Positions 13,963 through 22,348 of a stretch of 64,000 bases of DNA are shown one piece after another. Every line of letters starts with the position of its first letter. Position 1 is the first letter of the stretch. Made by a program: the position numbers and the translations under genes. The stretch comes from a virus. The stretch is taken from IMG/VR virus record IMGVR_UViG_3300045131_002463, positions 1-64,000 of that record. One strand, written 5' to 3'. The notes under the pieces were generated by a model, which did not search any database, was not told the origin of the DNA, and saw nothing but the letters and a program-made list of their open reading frames with translations.

Positions 13963-14681
13963 GTCGCCCATCCTTCTAGAGTGGGTTTCATCTTTGCGAT
14001 GCAGGTCCAGAAGTCCTCCCTGGTTCGTAAGTCGCTGGGATCTTTACCTTTACCCTCTACATTCCAGTTTATCCACCACACTCTTTTTTGCTTCCCTAAT
14101 CTGTAGGTGGTTTGTTTCATGCCGTGGAGCCCCGCTTCGTCAGCATCGAATCCCAAGTATATAACCTTATTAGGAATGATTCCTATTTGTGATTTGGTGG
14201 GGCCCATGCCTCCTGGTGATATCACGTTAGTGAAGCCACATTGGTAGGCGAACATCGCATCTATCTCTCCTTCTACAATGAGAAGAGATCGGGCTATATC
14301 TATTAGATGGAGTCCGAACCATGCGCCCATGCGAGCCTTTTTAGGGAGTTCAATGCCGTCTTCTATGAGGGCAGGGATTTTAAGGCCCGAGATCTTCTTG
14401 GTTTCTATATTTCTAAAAACAACGCCAATGGTGTTGCCTATAATGCTGGTGTAAGGAAAGACGAGTTCATCCCACTCGTTGTATCTCACGCCAAAGCGTT
14501 GATACGTCGCTTGCGAGATTCCGCGGCTCTTGAGGTAAGAGTGCAACTTATAGTTGCCCCCAGCACTCAAGAGCGGGAATAGATTGAGGATGGGAGTTGG
14601 CAGGAATGTGAGGAGGGGCGGGACTCCGGAGAGTCTCCATTCGTGAGAGTATAAACTTGGCGAGTGATGTTCGTGATTCAT
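13956..14681 (-). CDS. TOPRIM primase-like protein, 241 aa
   Basis: Residues ~130-190 read LLIVEGEIDAMFAYQCGFTN...GFDADEAGLHGMKQT, the TOPRIM motifs EGxxD and DxDxAG of DnaG-type primases. Residues 45-110 (YLKSRGIS...GVRYN...LVFPYTSIIGNTIGVVFRNIETK) match the core of the primase at 53921-55021, so the two are paralogues. There is no N-terminal CHC2 zinc finger. It could be a degenerate second primase, a recombination mediator or an inhibitor. Confidence 0.8.
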   Translation of the reverse strand: MNHEHHSPSLYSHEWRLSGVPPLLTFLPTPILNLFPLLSAGGNYKLHSYLKSRGISQATYQRFGVRYNEWDELVFPYTSIIGNTIGVVFRNIETKKISGLKIPALIEDGIELPKKARMGAWFGLHLIDIARSLLIVEGEIDAMFAYQCGFTNVISPGGMGPTKSQIGIIPNKVIYLGFDADEAGLHGMKQTTYRLGKQKRVWWINWNVEGKGKDPSDLRTREDFWTCIAKMKPTLEGWATW

Positions 14682-15256
14682 GAGTTTAGGTGCTCTTTTA
14701 TTGTAATTCTTATATCTTTACCGTTTATCTCGTTACCCATGACATCCCAGCCGGGTCTTTGTTTACGGGCAAAAATGTCAAGGCGTCTATCCCCGAGAGG
14801 CTCCACCATGGTGTAGAATTCTTGAGGTTTTTGGGAGTGGAAGAAACTTTTAGCAAAAAAGTAAGAGGGGATGGATTGCCCTTTTTTGAAGAGTTCTTTT
14901 TTGCCCCTGCGTCCCACCACTATGAATTCGGTTCTGAAGTGGAAGCCACCCACGCAGATACCATTCTTTTTGTCCCAGGTGATGGTGAGCAAATAGGAGA
15001 AACCCCACGTCTCTATGAATTGAAGGGCGTGAAGAAGGTATTTTTGGGTAGTCCATACAAAGAGATGACAAGCTTCTTCCTTATTATAAGGAGCTAAGCT
15101 TTCAATTGGTAGAGATTGTATATCCCATAAAGTCATAAGTGAATAGTCTAGTTCTCTTGTCTTACCTCTAGCTTTATCCTTTTCGTTTCCGGTTTTTTGG
15201 AGAGGCCAGGGGGGATCTATAACTATAAGATTATAATTTTTGTGTATTAAAGGCAT
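14678..15256 (-). CDS. MT-A70-family adenine methyltransferase
   Basis: The N-terminal LIVIDPPWPLQ has the DPPW catalytic motif of MT-A70-type N6-adenine methyltransferases. Later motifs (CHLFVWTTQKYLL, FSYLLTITWDKKNGICVGGFHFRTEFIVVGRRG, SQKPQEFYTMVEPLG, RLDIFARKQRPGWDVMGNEI) follow family order. 192 aa is normal for the phage form. It probably methylates adenine in phage DNA against host restriction. Overlaps the TOPRIM gene by 4 bases. Confidence 0.92.
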   Translation of the reverse strand: MPLIHKNYNLIVIDPPWPLQKTGNEKDKARGKTRELDYSLMTLWDIQSLPIESLAPYNKEEACHLFVWTTQKYLLHALQFIETWGFSYLLTITWDKKNGICVGGFHFRTEFIVVGRRGKKELFKKGQSIPSYFFAKSFFHSQKPQEFYTMVEPLGDRRLDIFARKQRPGWDVMGNEINGKDIRITIKEHLNS

Positions 15257-15520
15257 TTAGCACCAAAGCATTTGAATGAGAAGACGAAGGCCAAGAAGAG
15301 CGAATGTTACTATTACATAAAATACAAGAGTTATTATTATTGCGGCTCCCTTAGTTATATATCTATTAATATGTTCTGGAATGTCTTCGCTGCGTCTTTC
15401 CAGAATACGTGGGTATTCCTTCACTACACCTATAGTTACTGCTCTTAGAAGAGGGAACCATGAAAGGAAGAGCCAGAATGTGATGAGACCTGGGATATCT
15501 TGTGGTATAGGTATGTTCAT
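15257..15520 (-). CDS. Small membrane protein, 87 aa
   Basis: Two or three hydrophobic segments (LITFWLFLSWFPLLRAVTIGV; AAIIITLVFYVIVTFALLGLRLLI) separated by a charged loop. Unknown role. It overlaps the next membrane-protein gene by 4 bases, so the two may act together. Confidence 0.75.
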   Translation of the reverse strand: MNIPIPQDIPGLITFWLFLSWFPLLRAVTIGVVKEYPRILERRSEDIPEHINRYITKGAAIIITLVFYVIVTFALLGLRLLIQMLWC

Positions 15521-15711
15521 TTACAATTTTCTCCTACATATATTAAGAGCGCGAAAAAGAAGGTGAACCACACAGTAAGGGCGAAAGCAGGAGCCCACCC
15601 GCTATCTGTACATTTAGTAGTTATCTTCAATACTCCTAATGTGGAACCCACCATAAATAATAGTAAGCCTGCATAGACAGAGGAGATTAATAGCGCATTT
15701 AAGAAAGTCAC
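15517..15711 (-). CDS. Small membrane protein, 64 aa, GTG start
   Basis: Two spans (ALLISSVYAGLLLFMVGSTLGVL and APAFALTVWFTFFFALLIYVG). The GTG overlaps the upstream stop as GTGA. Holin-like size and topology, but nothing identifies it as a holin. Confidence 0.72.
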   Translation of the reverse strand: MTFLNALLISSVYAGLLLFMVGSTLGVLKITTKCTDSGWAPAFALTVWFTFFFALLIYVGENCK

Positions 15712-15980
15712 TTTACTTCCCCAAGTTCATGGTACTGAGTAGAATCTCCAGCACCAGCATGTATATTCATTAGGCGCATATCTAGGGGATCTCCCTCTTG
15801 ACTAATGGGGATTGCAATCAATTGCAAATCTAGTCTAGAGTTTTGTTTATATTTAGGTATAAATTTATTTCCAGCATTTATGCTATCTTCAATATGTCTA
15901 AAATATTTCTCTGCTTCCCACTTTGAAGAGTAGACGCGAAAAATATACTCATCGGATCTTATGATGTAAATCTTATCCAT
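15708..15980 (-). CDS. Hypothetical 90-aa protein
   Basis: Start at 15980 (MDKIYIIRSDEYIFRVYSSKWEAEKYFRHIEDS) with GAAAGGAAAAATA upstream; the longer frame to 16067 overlaps a membrane-protein gene. The pattern of short strands plus helix resembles the gene at 24757. Codons for LQLIAI coincide with a TGCAATCAATTGCA palindrome (15813-15826). Confidence 0.75.
   Translation of the reverse strand: MDKIYIIRSDEYIFRVYSSKWEAEKYFRHIEDSINAGNKFIPKYKQNSRLDLQLIAIPISQEGDPLDMRLMNIHAGAGDSTQYHELGEVK
15813..15826. repeat. Palindrome copy 2 (TGCAATCAATTGCA)
   Basis: Lies inside a coding region. Member of the eight-copy family. Confidence 0.75.
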
Positions 15981-16146
15981 TATTTTTCCTTTCGTATTCT
16001 CTGCGTTCTCTATAACGTTTCTTCCTATTCTCAGAATCTCTAGTGAGATAGTACTGAAAACCCGCACACACTATAGTTATAGGAGTCCCTATGACTATAG
16101 CTATCCATATCTTCATCTCAATATATAATTTAAAAAACTCCCACAT
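15973..16146 (-). CDS. Small membrane protein, 57 aa, one span
   Basis: ATG at 16146, two bases after the stop of the upstream gene. Product MWEFFKLYIEMKIWIAIVIG... has one span (IWIAIVIGTPITIVCAGF) followed by a very basic tail (RKKRYRERREYERK), so cytoplasmic C-terminus. It overlaps the downstream start by 8 bases. Ribosome site weak; coupling is likely. Confidence 0.65.
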   Translation of the reverse strand: MWEFFKLYIEMKIWIAIVIGTPITIVCAGFQYYLTRDSENRKKRYRERREYERKNNG

Positions 16147-16148
16147 GC

Positions 16149-16493
16149 TTATATTGTTTCTTCCTCTTCTATAAAAAGATGATCTAATATTGCTAAAGCG
16201 TTTTCTACTATTTTTTCATTAGCAGGAAAAGATTTTAAAAGAGTTCTAAGACATAGCTCAAATCCTCTAGCATGAGCCCAGCATTCGGCAATAGTATAAG
16301 GATCATCATCTGGAAATCTCCTGGTTTCAGGGTTTTCTTCTCTTATTATATCGGCATAAGAATAAGCTAAGTAACTTATTAATTTAGCTAATATACAAGC
16401 CATAGGAGGAGCGGCGTTATCTCTATAACCTACAGGAGACATTATTCCAGTTAACACATTAGAATACATCATAAATGCCGAATTAACTCTCAA
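16149..16493 (-). CDS. Hypothetical 114-aa protein, TTG start
   Basis: The TTG at 16493 has GGAGAAGATCA upstream, better than the internal ATG. Helical, with ILAKLISYLAYSYADIIREENPETRRFPDDDPYTIAECWAHARGFELCLRTLL in the middle. Phage proteins of this look are often of unknown function. Confidence 0.7.
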   Translation of the reverse strand: MRVNSAFMMYSNVLTGIMSPVGYRDNAAPPMACILAKLISYLAYSYADIIREENPETRRFPDDDPYTIAECWAHARGFELCLRTLLKSFPANEKIVENALAILDHLFIEEEETI

Positions 16494-16665
16494 TGATCTT
16501 CTCCTCTATCTTTAAAATTTTCCAGAAATCTCTAGTAGGTTGATACATCTCAATATACTTATCAATAATTTGCTGGGCCTGTGTTTTACTATATACACGA
16601 TAAGTAGGAACACCCTCTGTTAAAAATGAAATTTTATAAACTGTTTTAGTCTGCGGGTTCGTCAT
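16483..16665 (-). CDS. Hypothetical 60-aa protein
   Basis: Begins MTNPQTKTVYKISFLTEGVPTYRVYSKTQAQQIIDKY. Short strand-strand-helix pattern like the 15708 and 24757 products (K-I-x ... YRVYSK/FRVYSS ... helix), so these may be a small paralogous family. Overlaps both neighbours. Confidence 0.72.
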   Translation of the reverse strand: MTNPQTKTVYKISFLTEGVPTYRVYSKTQAQQIIDKYIEMYQPTRDFWKILKIEEKIIES

Positions 16666-17011
16666 ATATTTTATGAAGACTCCCTGCCCAAAGTTTTACA
16701 GTTACCGATAGTTCATTTTCTCCAGTCTTCTCAAAATCAAGAAGTTCAGCATCCAACACTATAGAATGTATATAGTCTGTATCTGGGAATAACTTAATCT
16801 GAAATAAGCCCTTTTCATGGGCTATGTCTTCAAAGATGACGTCGTTATTTCCTCTGTTATTTGAAATAGTAAAAGTATGCATAGGTGCTTTCCCAAAATT
16901 GTCAAAGAGAGTGAGTATGGAGGTGTCATCAAATTCTATAAGGTCCCCCATACTGTACTCAACCCCACCTGTAAAGTAATCCTCAATGGCAAACCACACA
17001 TTAATCTTCAT
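16646..17011 (-). CDS. Hypothetical 121-aa beta-rich protein
   Basis: Start at 17011 (MKINVWFAIEDYFTGGVEYSMGD) with GAAGGACCTTAATC upstream. Many strands, acidic. No family recognised. Confidence 0.75.
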   Translation of the reverse strand: MKINVWFAIEDYFTGGVEYSMGDLIEFDDTSILTLFDNFGKAPMHTFTISNNRGNNDVIFEDIAHEKGLFQIKLFPDTDYIHSIVLDAELLDFEKTGENELSVTVKLWAGSLHKIYDEPAD

Positions 17012-17300
17012 GATTAAGGTCCTTCTTTTTACTCCCAAGGAGAGAAGTTAATAGTAATTCCATGGCATCCGCTTGAGATAGATTTTTTACTATGAAATCT
17101 TGTAAAAAAGATAATGTTAGCATAGCTATTAAAGGGAAAGCATACTTGAAGGCTTCCTTAAAGTTATCTTCTCCTACTGCGTTAGCCATAGAAGTAATGC
17201 AATTAACGGCATAATTAAACTGCTCTTGAGGAGCATTGTCCAATTTACGAGCAGTCTCACACAACTTTTCCATTTCAGTTAAAAAATTGTTCTCAGCCAT
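17001..17300 (-). CDS. Hypothetical 99-aa helical protein
   Basis: Start at 17300 (MAENNFLTEMEKLCETARKLDN) with AAGGAAAAGAAAG upstream. All-helical, with one moderately hydrophobic helix (FPLIAMLTLSFLQDFIV). Unknown. Confidence 0.75.
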   Translation of the reverse strand: MAENNFLTEMEKLCETARKLDNAPQEQFNYAVNCITSMANAVGEDNFKEAFKYAFPLIAMLTLSFLQDFIVKNLSQADAMELLLTSLLGSKKKDLNHED

Positions 17301-17640
17301 CTTTCTTTTCCTTATAAGTAATCTCTGAATTCTCATCCATATTCTGTATAGCCGCTATAGCCATGTCAAGAGGTATATCATACGTAACTCCATCTAGTTC
17401 CATAGAGGCAGACTTTACAGTGGTTTCAAATACTCGCCTAGGGCTGTAGTCATCATCTAACTCAAAAATAGTTAGCGGCATCTCTTCTATAGAAGACTTT
17501 CTAGGTTTTTTAGGAACCACTCTTTTCATCCATTCAGCAAAAAAATCTGTGGCTGTCCCCTGTTGCTGCTCTTCTATTTCTTTATTAGAAACTTCTAATT
17601 TAAAACCGCCGTCTTTAGTTGGAAGTTTTTTACCAATCAT
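17293..17640 (-). CDS. Hypothetical 115-aa protein
   Basis: Begins MIGKKLPTKDGGFKLEVSNKEIEEQQQG. Charged, partly disordered N-terminus, then IFELDDDYSPRRVFETTVKS. Unknown. Confidence 0.72.
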   Translation of the reverse strand: MIGKKLPTKDGGFKLEVSNKEIEEQQQGTATDFFAEWMKRVVPKKPRKSSIEEMPLTIFELDDDYSPRRVFETTVKSASMELDGVTYDIPLDMAIAAIQNMDENSEITYKEKKDG

Positions 17641-17641
17641 G

Positions 17642-17854
17642 TCAACACCATCCTATGAAGCCAGTAGCAAACATAGTGATAACAATGATAGCATATATAA
17701 CCCCGGAAGTTACCCAACCTAGGTACTTATCCATTATATTACACAGCGTAACTCCAAGATAGGTACTTAAAGGAATTATTATAAGCCACGCAAATACTTT
17801 ATTAGGATCACTAAGAGAATCCCAGAAAAAATAAAACAGTTCTGTAAGACACAT
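17642..17854 (-). CDS. Small membrane protein, 70 aa
   Basis: Two hydrophobic segments (VFAWLIIIPLSTYLGVTLCNIM and VIYAIIVITMFATGFIGWC). Start overlaps the upstream stop as TAATG. Confidence 0.72.
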   Translation of the reverse strand: MCLTELFYFFWDSLSDPNKVFAWLIIIPLSTYLGVTLCNIMDKYLGWVTSGVIYAIIVITMFATGFIGWC

Positions 17855-18153
17855 TAGAACACCGCCAAATCTTCGGCTTTATCGCCTTCTTTAAAGTCTA
17901 TAGGAAGGGAGGCCGGATATCTAACGCCTTCAAAGTCTACTATGAAATACAAACGTTTATTAGTTCTAATATACACTGAATAAGGATCCATAGCTCGAGG
18001 AAAATAATAGTCATCCCAATTAGGATCTATTAACTTAACATCCCTATTAATCTGCCCTGCAGTCGCAGTGCATATCACCACGTCGTCCCATGTTTCCTCG
18101 AAATTCTGCATTTCTTCTAGAAAAATCGACATCCACGAAATTTTTTCGGACAT
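17854..18153 (-). CDS. Hypothetical acidic 99-aa protein
   Basis: Begins MSEKISWMSIFLEEMQNFEETWDDV with GAGGAAGTGGT upstream. Residues 60-85 are beta-like (YSVYIRTNKRLYFIVDFEGVRYP). It overlaps the upstream frame by 107 bases, unusual in this tightly packed operon. Confidence 0.7.
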   Translation of the reverse strand: MSEKISWMSIFLEEMQNFEETWDDVVICTATAGQINRDVKLIDPNWDDYYFPRAMDPYSVYIRTNKRLYFIVDFEGVRYPASLPIDFKEGDKAEDLAVF

Positions 18154-18307
18154 ACCACTTCCTCAGTGTATTTATTACATAAAGCATTCCACTTGCATAT
18201 TCTGCTTCGTCTTGTACATTTTCCATATATTCAGCTTCGTTTTCAAGGTTATCCAGCACACCAGAAAAGACACTCTCTTCTACTGCGTCAATCATACCTG
18301 CCTTCAT
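18047..18307 (-). CDS. Hypothetical acidic 86-aa protein
   Basis: Begins MKAGMIDAVEESVFSGVLDNLENEAEYMEN. Residues 1-50 are acidic and helical; the last 35, in the overlap with the next gene, are basic and Cys-rich (RGDMHCDCRAD). The protein may originally have ended earlier. Could start at the fifth codon. Confidence 0.6.
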   Translation of the reverse strand: MKAGMIDAVEESVFSGVLDNLENEAEYMENVQDEAEYASGMLYVINTLRKWYVRKNFVDVDFSRRNAEFRGNMGRRGDMHCDCRAD

Positions 18308-18525
18308 AGTGGTTTAGGGTCCGTATGGTAGGATTCACTTATACTGTCCCATGCTTCACCCACCTTATTCCAGAAAGCCTCTATCACTTCTCTGTGCTCG
18401 GCAGATTCCGGGTGTTCCCAAAGATATGTATAAACTAACTTACTCATCTTATCACAGTTTTCTGCAGAAGCGGGCTCCATAAAAAACTGTTTCCTCCATT
18501 CATCAGCGAATTCTTTAAATTCCAT
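18304..18525 (-). CDS. Hypothetical 73-aa protein
   Basis: Begins MEFKEFADEWRKQFFMEPASAENCDK. Helical and acidic. Strong TAGGAGATTATT site and its own promoter at 18548-18576. Unknown. Confidence 0.75.
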   Translation of the reverse strand: MEFKEFADEWRKQFFMEPASAENCDKMSKLVYTYLWEHPESAEHREVIEAFWNKVGEAWDSISESYHTDPKPL

Positions 18526-18547
18526 AATAATCTCCTAGTGTTTCTTC

Positions 18548-18576
18548 TATATACCACAAATTTAAAACTTTGTCAA
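18548..18576 (-). promoter_or_regulatory. Core sigma70-type promoter, extended -10
   Basis: TTGACA (18571-18576), 17-bp spacer ending TGTGG, TATATA (18548-18553). Same layout as the promoters at 24732, 34454, 38668, 48693, 53853 and 57391. Confidence 0.8.
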
Positions 18577-19109
18577 GCTTTATTTTTTCTCCTCGATATA
18601 ATTATGCTTCGTTCCCCGTTACTAACTTCTATATATTTACTCTTCTTAGGTTTCTCTACCACACCCAGAGAAAACTCTATTGTATCAAATTTAACTTGGG
18701 GCTGAACTATATATTGTAATTCCCCATAATGTATTATTTCTATATCATATTCAGGGCTATTAGTATTAATACCCTGAAAGAAAATATTTACGTTGGAGAG
18801 CCGAGTGGTAATGGCAGTACTACCACTATCCCATCCTACTCCTATAGCAGATTTTTTTCCTTCCTCTACTATATAAAACGGAGGAAAAGGGGTATGCACA
18901 TAGGATCTTAAATTTTCTATAGCATTCCTGTCTAATTCTATACATCTTTTTAAAGTTATAGTCGTGGGAGAAGGCCCCCTAAAGACAGGAAAAGAGTATC
19001 CACTTCTAGCAGCAGTGGACCACATATCACTATCACCTGATTTTATATAAACATTCCCTATTTTAAAAACGTCTGGACCGCCAAGCGCCCATTTTAAGAC
19101 ATACGACAT
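18573..19109 (-). CDS. Hypothetical 178-aa protein with RSIIIS tail
   Basis: Begins MSYVLKWALGGPDVFKIGNVYIKSGDSDMW. Beta-rich. Residues 70-125 (LRSYVHTPFPPFYIVEEGKKSAIGVGWDSG) align loosely with the gene at 19094 (RLIYTPMDMIPLFYIKEEEENSYLKV), so the two are probably diverged duplicates. Ends ERSIIISRRKNKA, a variant of the shared tail. Confidence 0.75.
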   Translation of the reverse strand: MSYVLKWALGGPDVFKIGNVYIKSGDSDMWSTAARSGYSFPVFRGPSPTTITLKRCIELDRNAIENLRSYVHTPFPPFYIVEEGKKSAIGVGWDSGSTAITTRLSNVNIFFQGINTNSPEYDIEIIHYGELQYIVQPQVKFDTIEFSLGVVEKPKKSKYIEVSNGERSIIISRRKNKA

Positions 19110-19567
19110 ATCACTATCTGCCTTTCTGGAATGATTACCCTTTTCTGCCTGGGTTTATTTTTGGGCTTTTCTTTATTTAGTTCATCTACTGTGCCAAAAA
19201 TTAAACGCTCTATATCTCTTATGGACATCGTTAAAGAAAAATTTTCACTAGGGCTGTATTCACTATCTGAAAAATTCCACTTAACAATGCTGCTCTGCAT
19301 CACCTTTAGATAAGAATTTTCCTCTTCTTCCTTAATATAGAAAAGAGGAATCATATCCATAGGAGTATAGATCAATCTATTAAAAAATACTACACTTAAC
19401 TCGTCACATACTCCTTCTAGTTCCAAATCTCTCCATCTATAACCTACTGGCTCCCTCCAGTTACTGGAGCCGTGAGTATATTGTTGTGTATGTATGTTTC
19501 TTGTATAACTAATACGAGTTAAATTTAAAACTTCAGGCTTATCTAGTTCATAGTACAACTTATACAT
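19094..19567 (-). CDS. Hypothetical 157-aa protein with RQIVICR tail
   Basis: Begins MYKLYYELDKPEVLNLTRISYTRN. Beta-rich, probable paralogue of 18573. Ends PERQIVICRMS. The start overlaps the upstream gene by 8 bases without a clear ribosome site. Confidence 0.75.
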   Translation of the reverse strand: MYKLYYELDKPEVLNLTRISYTRNIHTQQYTHGSSNWREPVGYRWRDLELEGVCDELSVVFFNRLIYTPMDMIPLFYIKEEEENSYLKVMQSSIVKWNFSDSEYSPSENFSLTMSIRDIERLIFGTVDELNKEKPKNKPRQKRVIIPERQIVICRMS

Positions 19568-20099
19568 CTCTACACACCATTATCTGCCGTATTCTTGGAA
19601 CTTCTTCTGAATGATATATTACTGTAATCTTCTGTACTGGCTTTTCTATAGGTTTTTCTACGGGCTTATCCGCTATAGTTATAAAAATCTCTCCGCCCCA
19701 TCTAGAGGCACCATAGAATATACTCGTTAGGGGGCGATTAAACCTACTTTTTTTAACTGCTTTAATTGATATATTCAGTATCAATTTCTCTTCGTAAATC
19801 TTATAAAAATCACAATATTCATTTAAAGCTGTAATAGCAGCAGATGTAATAATAGCAGCCCGTTTGTCGTAACTTTTAAACCACAGAGAAGGCTCCCAGG
19901 TAAAGTCTATAGTCCTGGTTATTGGCATAGGTCCTTCTATAGGAACAGAATCTGCTTCTGGTAAAGCACTCCGTAAATCATAAAAGCAGTAATGTTTAAT
20001 CCAACTCTTAATAATGTAAACTCTATATATTATAGATATAATCACTGCAGACAATATCATTCCTAAAAAAATAAAAAGATCCATATATGCTAGCGACAT
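19560..20099 (-). CDS. Membrane-anchored 179-aa protein with RQIMVCR tail
   Basis: N-terminal span at residues 6-28 (MDLFIFLGMILSAVIISIIYRVYII), then a soluble domain. A Pro/Lys/Glu repeat (KPVEKPIEKPVQK) links to the tail RIRQIMVCRDV. The first of three consecutive genes with this tail. Unknown function. Confidence 0.75.
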   Translation of the reverse strand: MSLAYMDLFIFLGMILSAVIISIIYRVYIIKSWIKHYCFYDLRSALPEADSVPIEGPMPITRTIDFTWEPSLWFKSYDKRAAIITSAAITALNEYCDFYKIYEEKLILNISIKAVKKSRFNRPLTSIFYGASRWGGEIFITIADKPVEKPIEKPVQKITVIYHSEEVPRIRQIMVCRDV

Positions 20100-20100
20100 A

Positions 20101-22071
20101 TTATTCCGCCAATCTTGGAATGTGTAAAACAGTGTGTATTCTTTTTATGCGCGGCTCTTCCTTCTTATCCCATTTCTGAATATCAGGAGCAAGACGGCGA
20201 TAAGGAAGAGGCTGATTGCAATTGATTGCAAAATTAATTAAATCCCAAAGCCATTTATTGATATAATGTACTTCGTCTGGAATAAGTCTGTCACTCATAC
20301 AAGTGAGAACGCCCTTAATTCTGGGTACCATCTCATTTTTCATCTTATCTATTCGCTTAGTCTTATTTGTTTCTTTATAATCAATAGTACAATCATCAAG
20401 TATATACTGAATAGTCTCCATCATACCCGCATGATTTTTCTGTAGTCCCTCCCAAATCTCTTGTTCAGAAGCAACTTTAATTCTTTCAAACTCGACTTGG
20501 GGATTTTTATTGTAAGAATGAGCATTAGCTAAATCATTAAGATTACACACACCTTGGGAGGCTAGTGCTACCTCTTGCTCTTCTCCAATAAAAGGAGAGG
20601 GAGCGGTTAGTCCTTCTCTAAATCTTTCAAGTTGTTCAGGATTTAATGTACCCTCTGAGTCGCTTACCCCAGTGGCATTAAAACTATATCTGTATTCCTG
20701 TCCTTGTGGCTCTTCTTGCATTTCCATACCACGATAGGGAGCAGATGTGCCTATAGTTAAAGCCTCTCTAAATCTTTCAAACTGTTCTGGATTTAATCTG
20801 CCTCCGCCTTCATTTAAAAGCTGATGCATAGATATATTAGAGGGCTGCGTATTCTCTCTAGTAACACTTACTGTTCTACCCGCATACAAATCAGTCATTG
20901 CGTCTTCTACTTGTTGATCAGTCAACTCTTCCATTAATATTTCTATTACATCTTCAGGGATACCTATTGTTGTTAAATAATTTCTTAATGTTGTTCTAGG
21001 GGAGAATAGTAAATGATTCTCGTCTACCATATCTGCAACCCTAGAAAGATTAATTAGCGCTCTTCTTGTGCTAATAGTAGTCAATACACTATCAGTATTT
21101 ATTGTATCTATCTGTGCTAAAATCTCTTCACTAGTATGTGTAACTTCAGGATCTACTGTTACAGTATAGTCATATGGTACAGGAAGAAAAGCATTTTCAA
21201 AGGGGGCCCATAAGCTAGTATTATATAATAATGTTGCTAGTTCCCGCCTTTCAGAAAGACTGCCTAAATTGTTCTCTGGTTGCATTAAAATATATAAGTT
21301 ACCGGGATCAATATCTAATCTTATACCCAGTTCCTGTCTTATATATTCTTTCTCTTCTTCAGTCAAAACATGAGAATGAGCAATATGCCTAGCCTGCAAT
21401 GCTACTGTTCTACACACATTACCTAAATATAGTAGTCTTTCATCTAAAGTATTAAAAGTTAAGTTAGCATACTGAGTAGCAGATGAGGAAATATACTGCA
21501 TTAAAGCAGGGCAAAGAGCCCGTAGTCTAGTCTCTACAGGTACCGACAGCGTAGTATAAGAGGAATCAACAGTAGGGAATGACATATTTATATCGCTATA
21601 CACCCTATGTAATATATACACCCATCTTGATAATAACCCTATAGCACCTGAGTTCAACCCTACCGGAGCTATAATATCTTCTATTCTTCTAGTTAGTATA
21701 TTAGCAATATCATGCGCCTGATATCCAGTCATGTTGCTCATAAAATTATAAATAAATATTCTAACGCTAACCATAAGATCTCTATGGTTATCCCATAAAT
21801 CTCTCCATGCCGGATAATTTCTACCATAATCAAAGATATAATTAAGATGCTCTCTATAAGCTGATGTGGTGTCTAAGTATAAAATGTGAGCCAACCCTCT
21901 AAAATTATCTTCTGAAAAACTATTCCAGTAATATTCTAGATTCCTGCCTTCAGAATAAGGATTCCTTAAAACATCGGGCATTATCTCCACTAAGTCCTCT
22001 ATTCTATAGGTTACACGAGAGGCACCTAGCCCAGGTCTTGATGGAGTATTTTCAGTAACTTCTGGCGGCAT
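20101..22071 (-). CDS. Large hypothetical protein, 656 aa, with duplicated motif
   Basis: Begins MPPEVTENTPSRPGLGASRVTY. Residues 1-330 are helical and aromatic; around residues 420-500 a motif is duplicated (GGRLNPEQFERFREALT and EGTLNPEQLERFREGLT) in a disordered Glu/Gln-rich stretch; the last 150 residues are basic and helical. No catalytic motif or membrane span. Size and repeats would fit a structural or ejected internal protein, but this is a guess. Confidence 0.72.
   Translation of the reverse strand: MPPEVTENTPSRPGLGASRVTYRIEDLVEIMPDVLRNPYSEGRNLEYYWNSFSEDNFRGLAHILYLDTTSAYREHLNYIFDYGRNYPAWRDLWDNHRDLMVSVRIFIYNFMSNMTGYQAHDIANILTRRIEDIIAPVGLNSGAIGLLSRWVYILHRVYSDINMSFPTVDSSYTTLSVPVETRLRALCPALMQYISSSATQYANLTFNTLDERLLYLGNVCRTVALQARHIAHSHVLTEEEKEYIRQELGIRLDIDPGNLYILMQPENNLGSLSERRELATLLYNTSLWAPFENAFLPVPYDYTVTVDPEVTHTSEEILAQIDTINTDSVLTTISTRRALINLSRVADMVDENHLLFSPRTTLRNYLTTIGIPEDVIEILMEELTDQQVEDAMTDLYAGRTVSVTRENTQPSNISMHQLLNEGGGRLNPEQFERFREALTIGTSAPYRGMEMQEEPQGQEYRYSFNATGVSDSEGTLNPEQLERFREGLTAPSPFIGEEQEVALASQGVCNLNDLANAHSYNKNPQVEFERIKVASEQEIWEGLQKNHAGMMETIQYILDDCTIDYKETNKTKRIDKMKNEMVPRIKGVLTCMSDRLIPDEVHYINKWLWDLINFAINCNQPLPYRRLAPDIQKWDKKEEPRIKRIHTVLHIPRLAE
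20217..20230. repeat. Palindrome copy 3 (TGCAATTGATTGCA)
   Basis: Inside the coding region of the 656-aa protein (codons for AINCN). Confidence 0.75.
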
Positions 22072-22072
22072 A

Positions 22073-22345
22073 TTAAATCCCTAATAAGCTTTTAAAGTAT
22101 CGTTTAAAGAGAGTTTTTCTAAAATGTTTTCTGTATAGTTTAGTATAATCCTGCAAGTGGCACTGGCAAGCGGGGCATACGATTCTATCTTGGTTATCTT
22201 CAATATTATCAAAAGTAACTATAACGTCTTTCTCTTTACACCAAGAACATTCTTTTATCTCTACCCACCTAAAATTACTTTGTATTCTAAACGGAACTTC
22301 GAAAGGCTCAAAATATTTAAGATTACCATAAGGGTCGTATTTCAT
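22073..22345 (-). CDS. Zinc-ribbon 90-aa protein
   Basis: CSWCKEKD (about residue 33) and CPACQCH (about 57) form a CxxC...CxxC zinc ribbon. The C-terminus is very basic (KLYRKHFRKTLFKRYFK), suggesting nucleic-acid binding. Confidence 0.75.
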   Translation of the reverse strand: MKYDPYGNLKYFEPFEVPFRIQSNFRWVEIKECSWCKEKDVIVTFDNIEDNQDRIVCPACQCHLQDYTKLYRKHFRKTLFKRYFKSLLGI

Positions 22346-22348
22346 ATT

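Noticed and set aside
15517-15711. Holin assignment
   Set aside because: Only size and two spans fit; there is no neighbouring endolysin or spanin that I can recognise.
20101-22071. 656-aa protein as portal
   Set aside because: The length is suitable but no portal pattern is seen, and it is far from head genes on the other strand.
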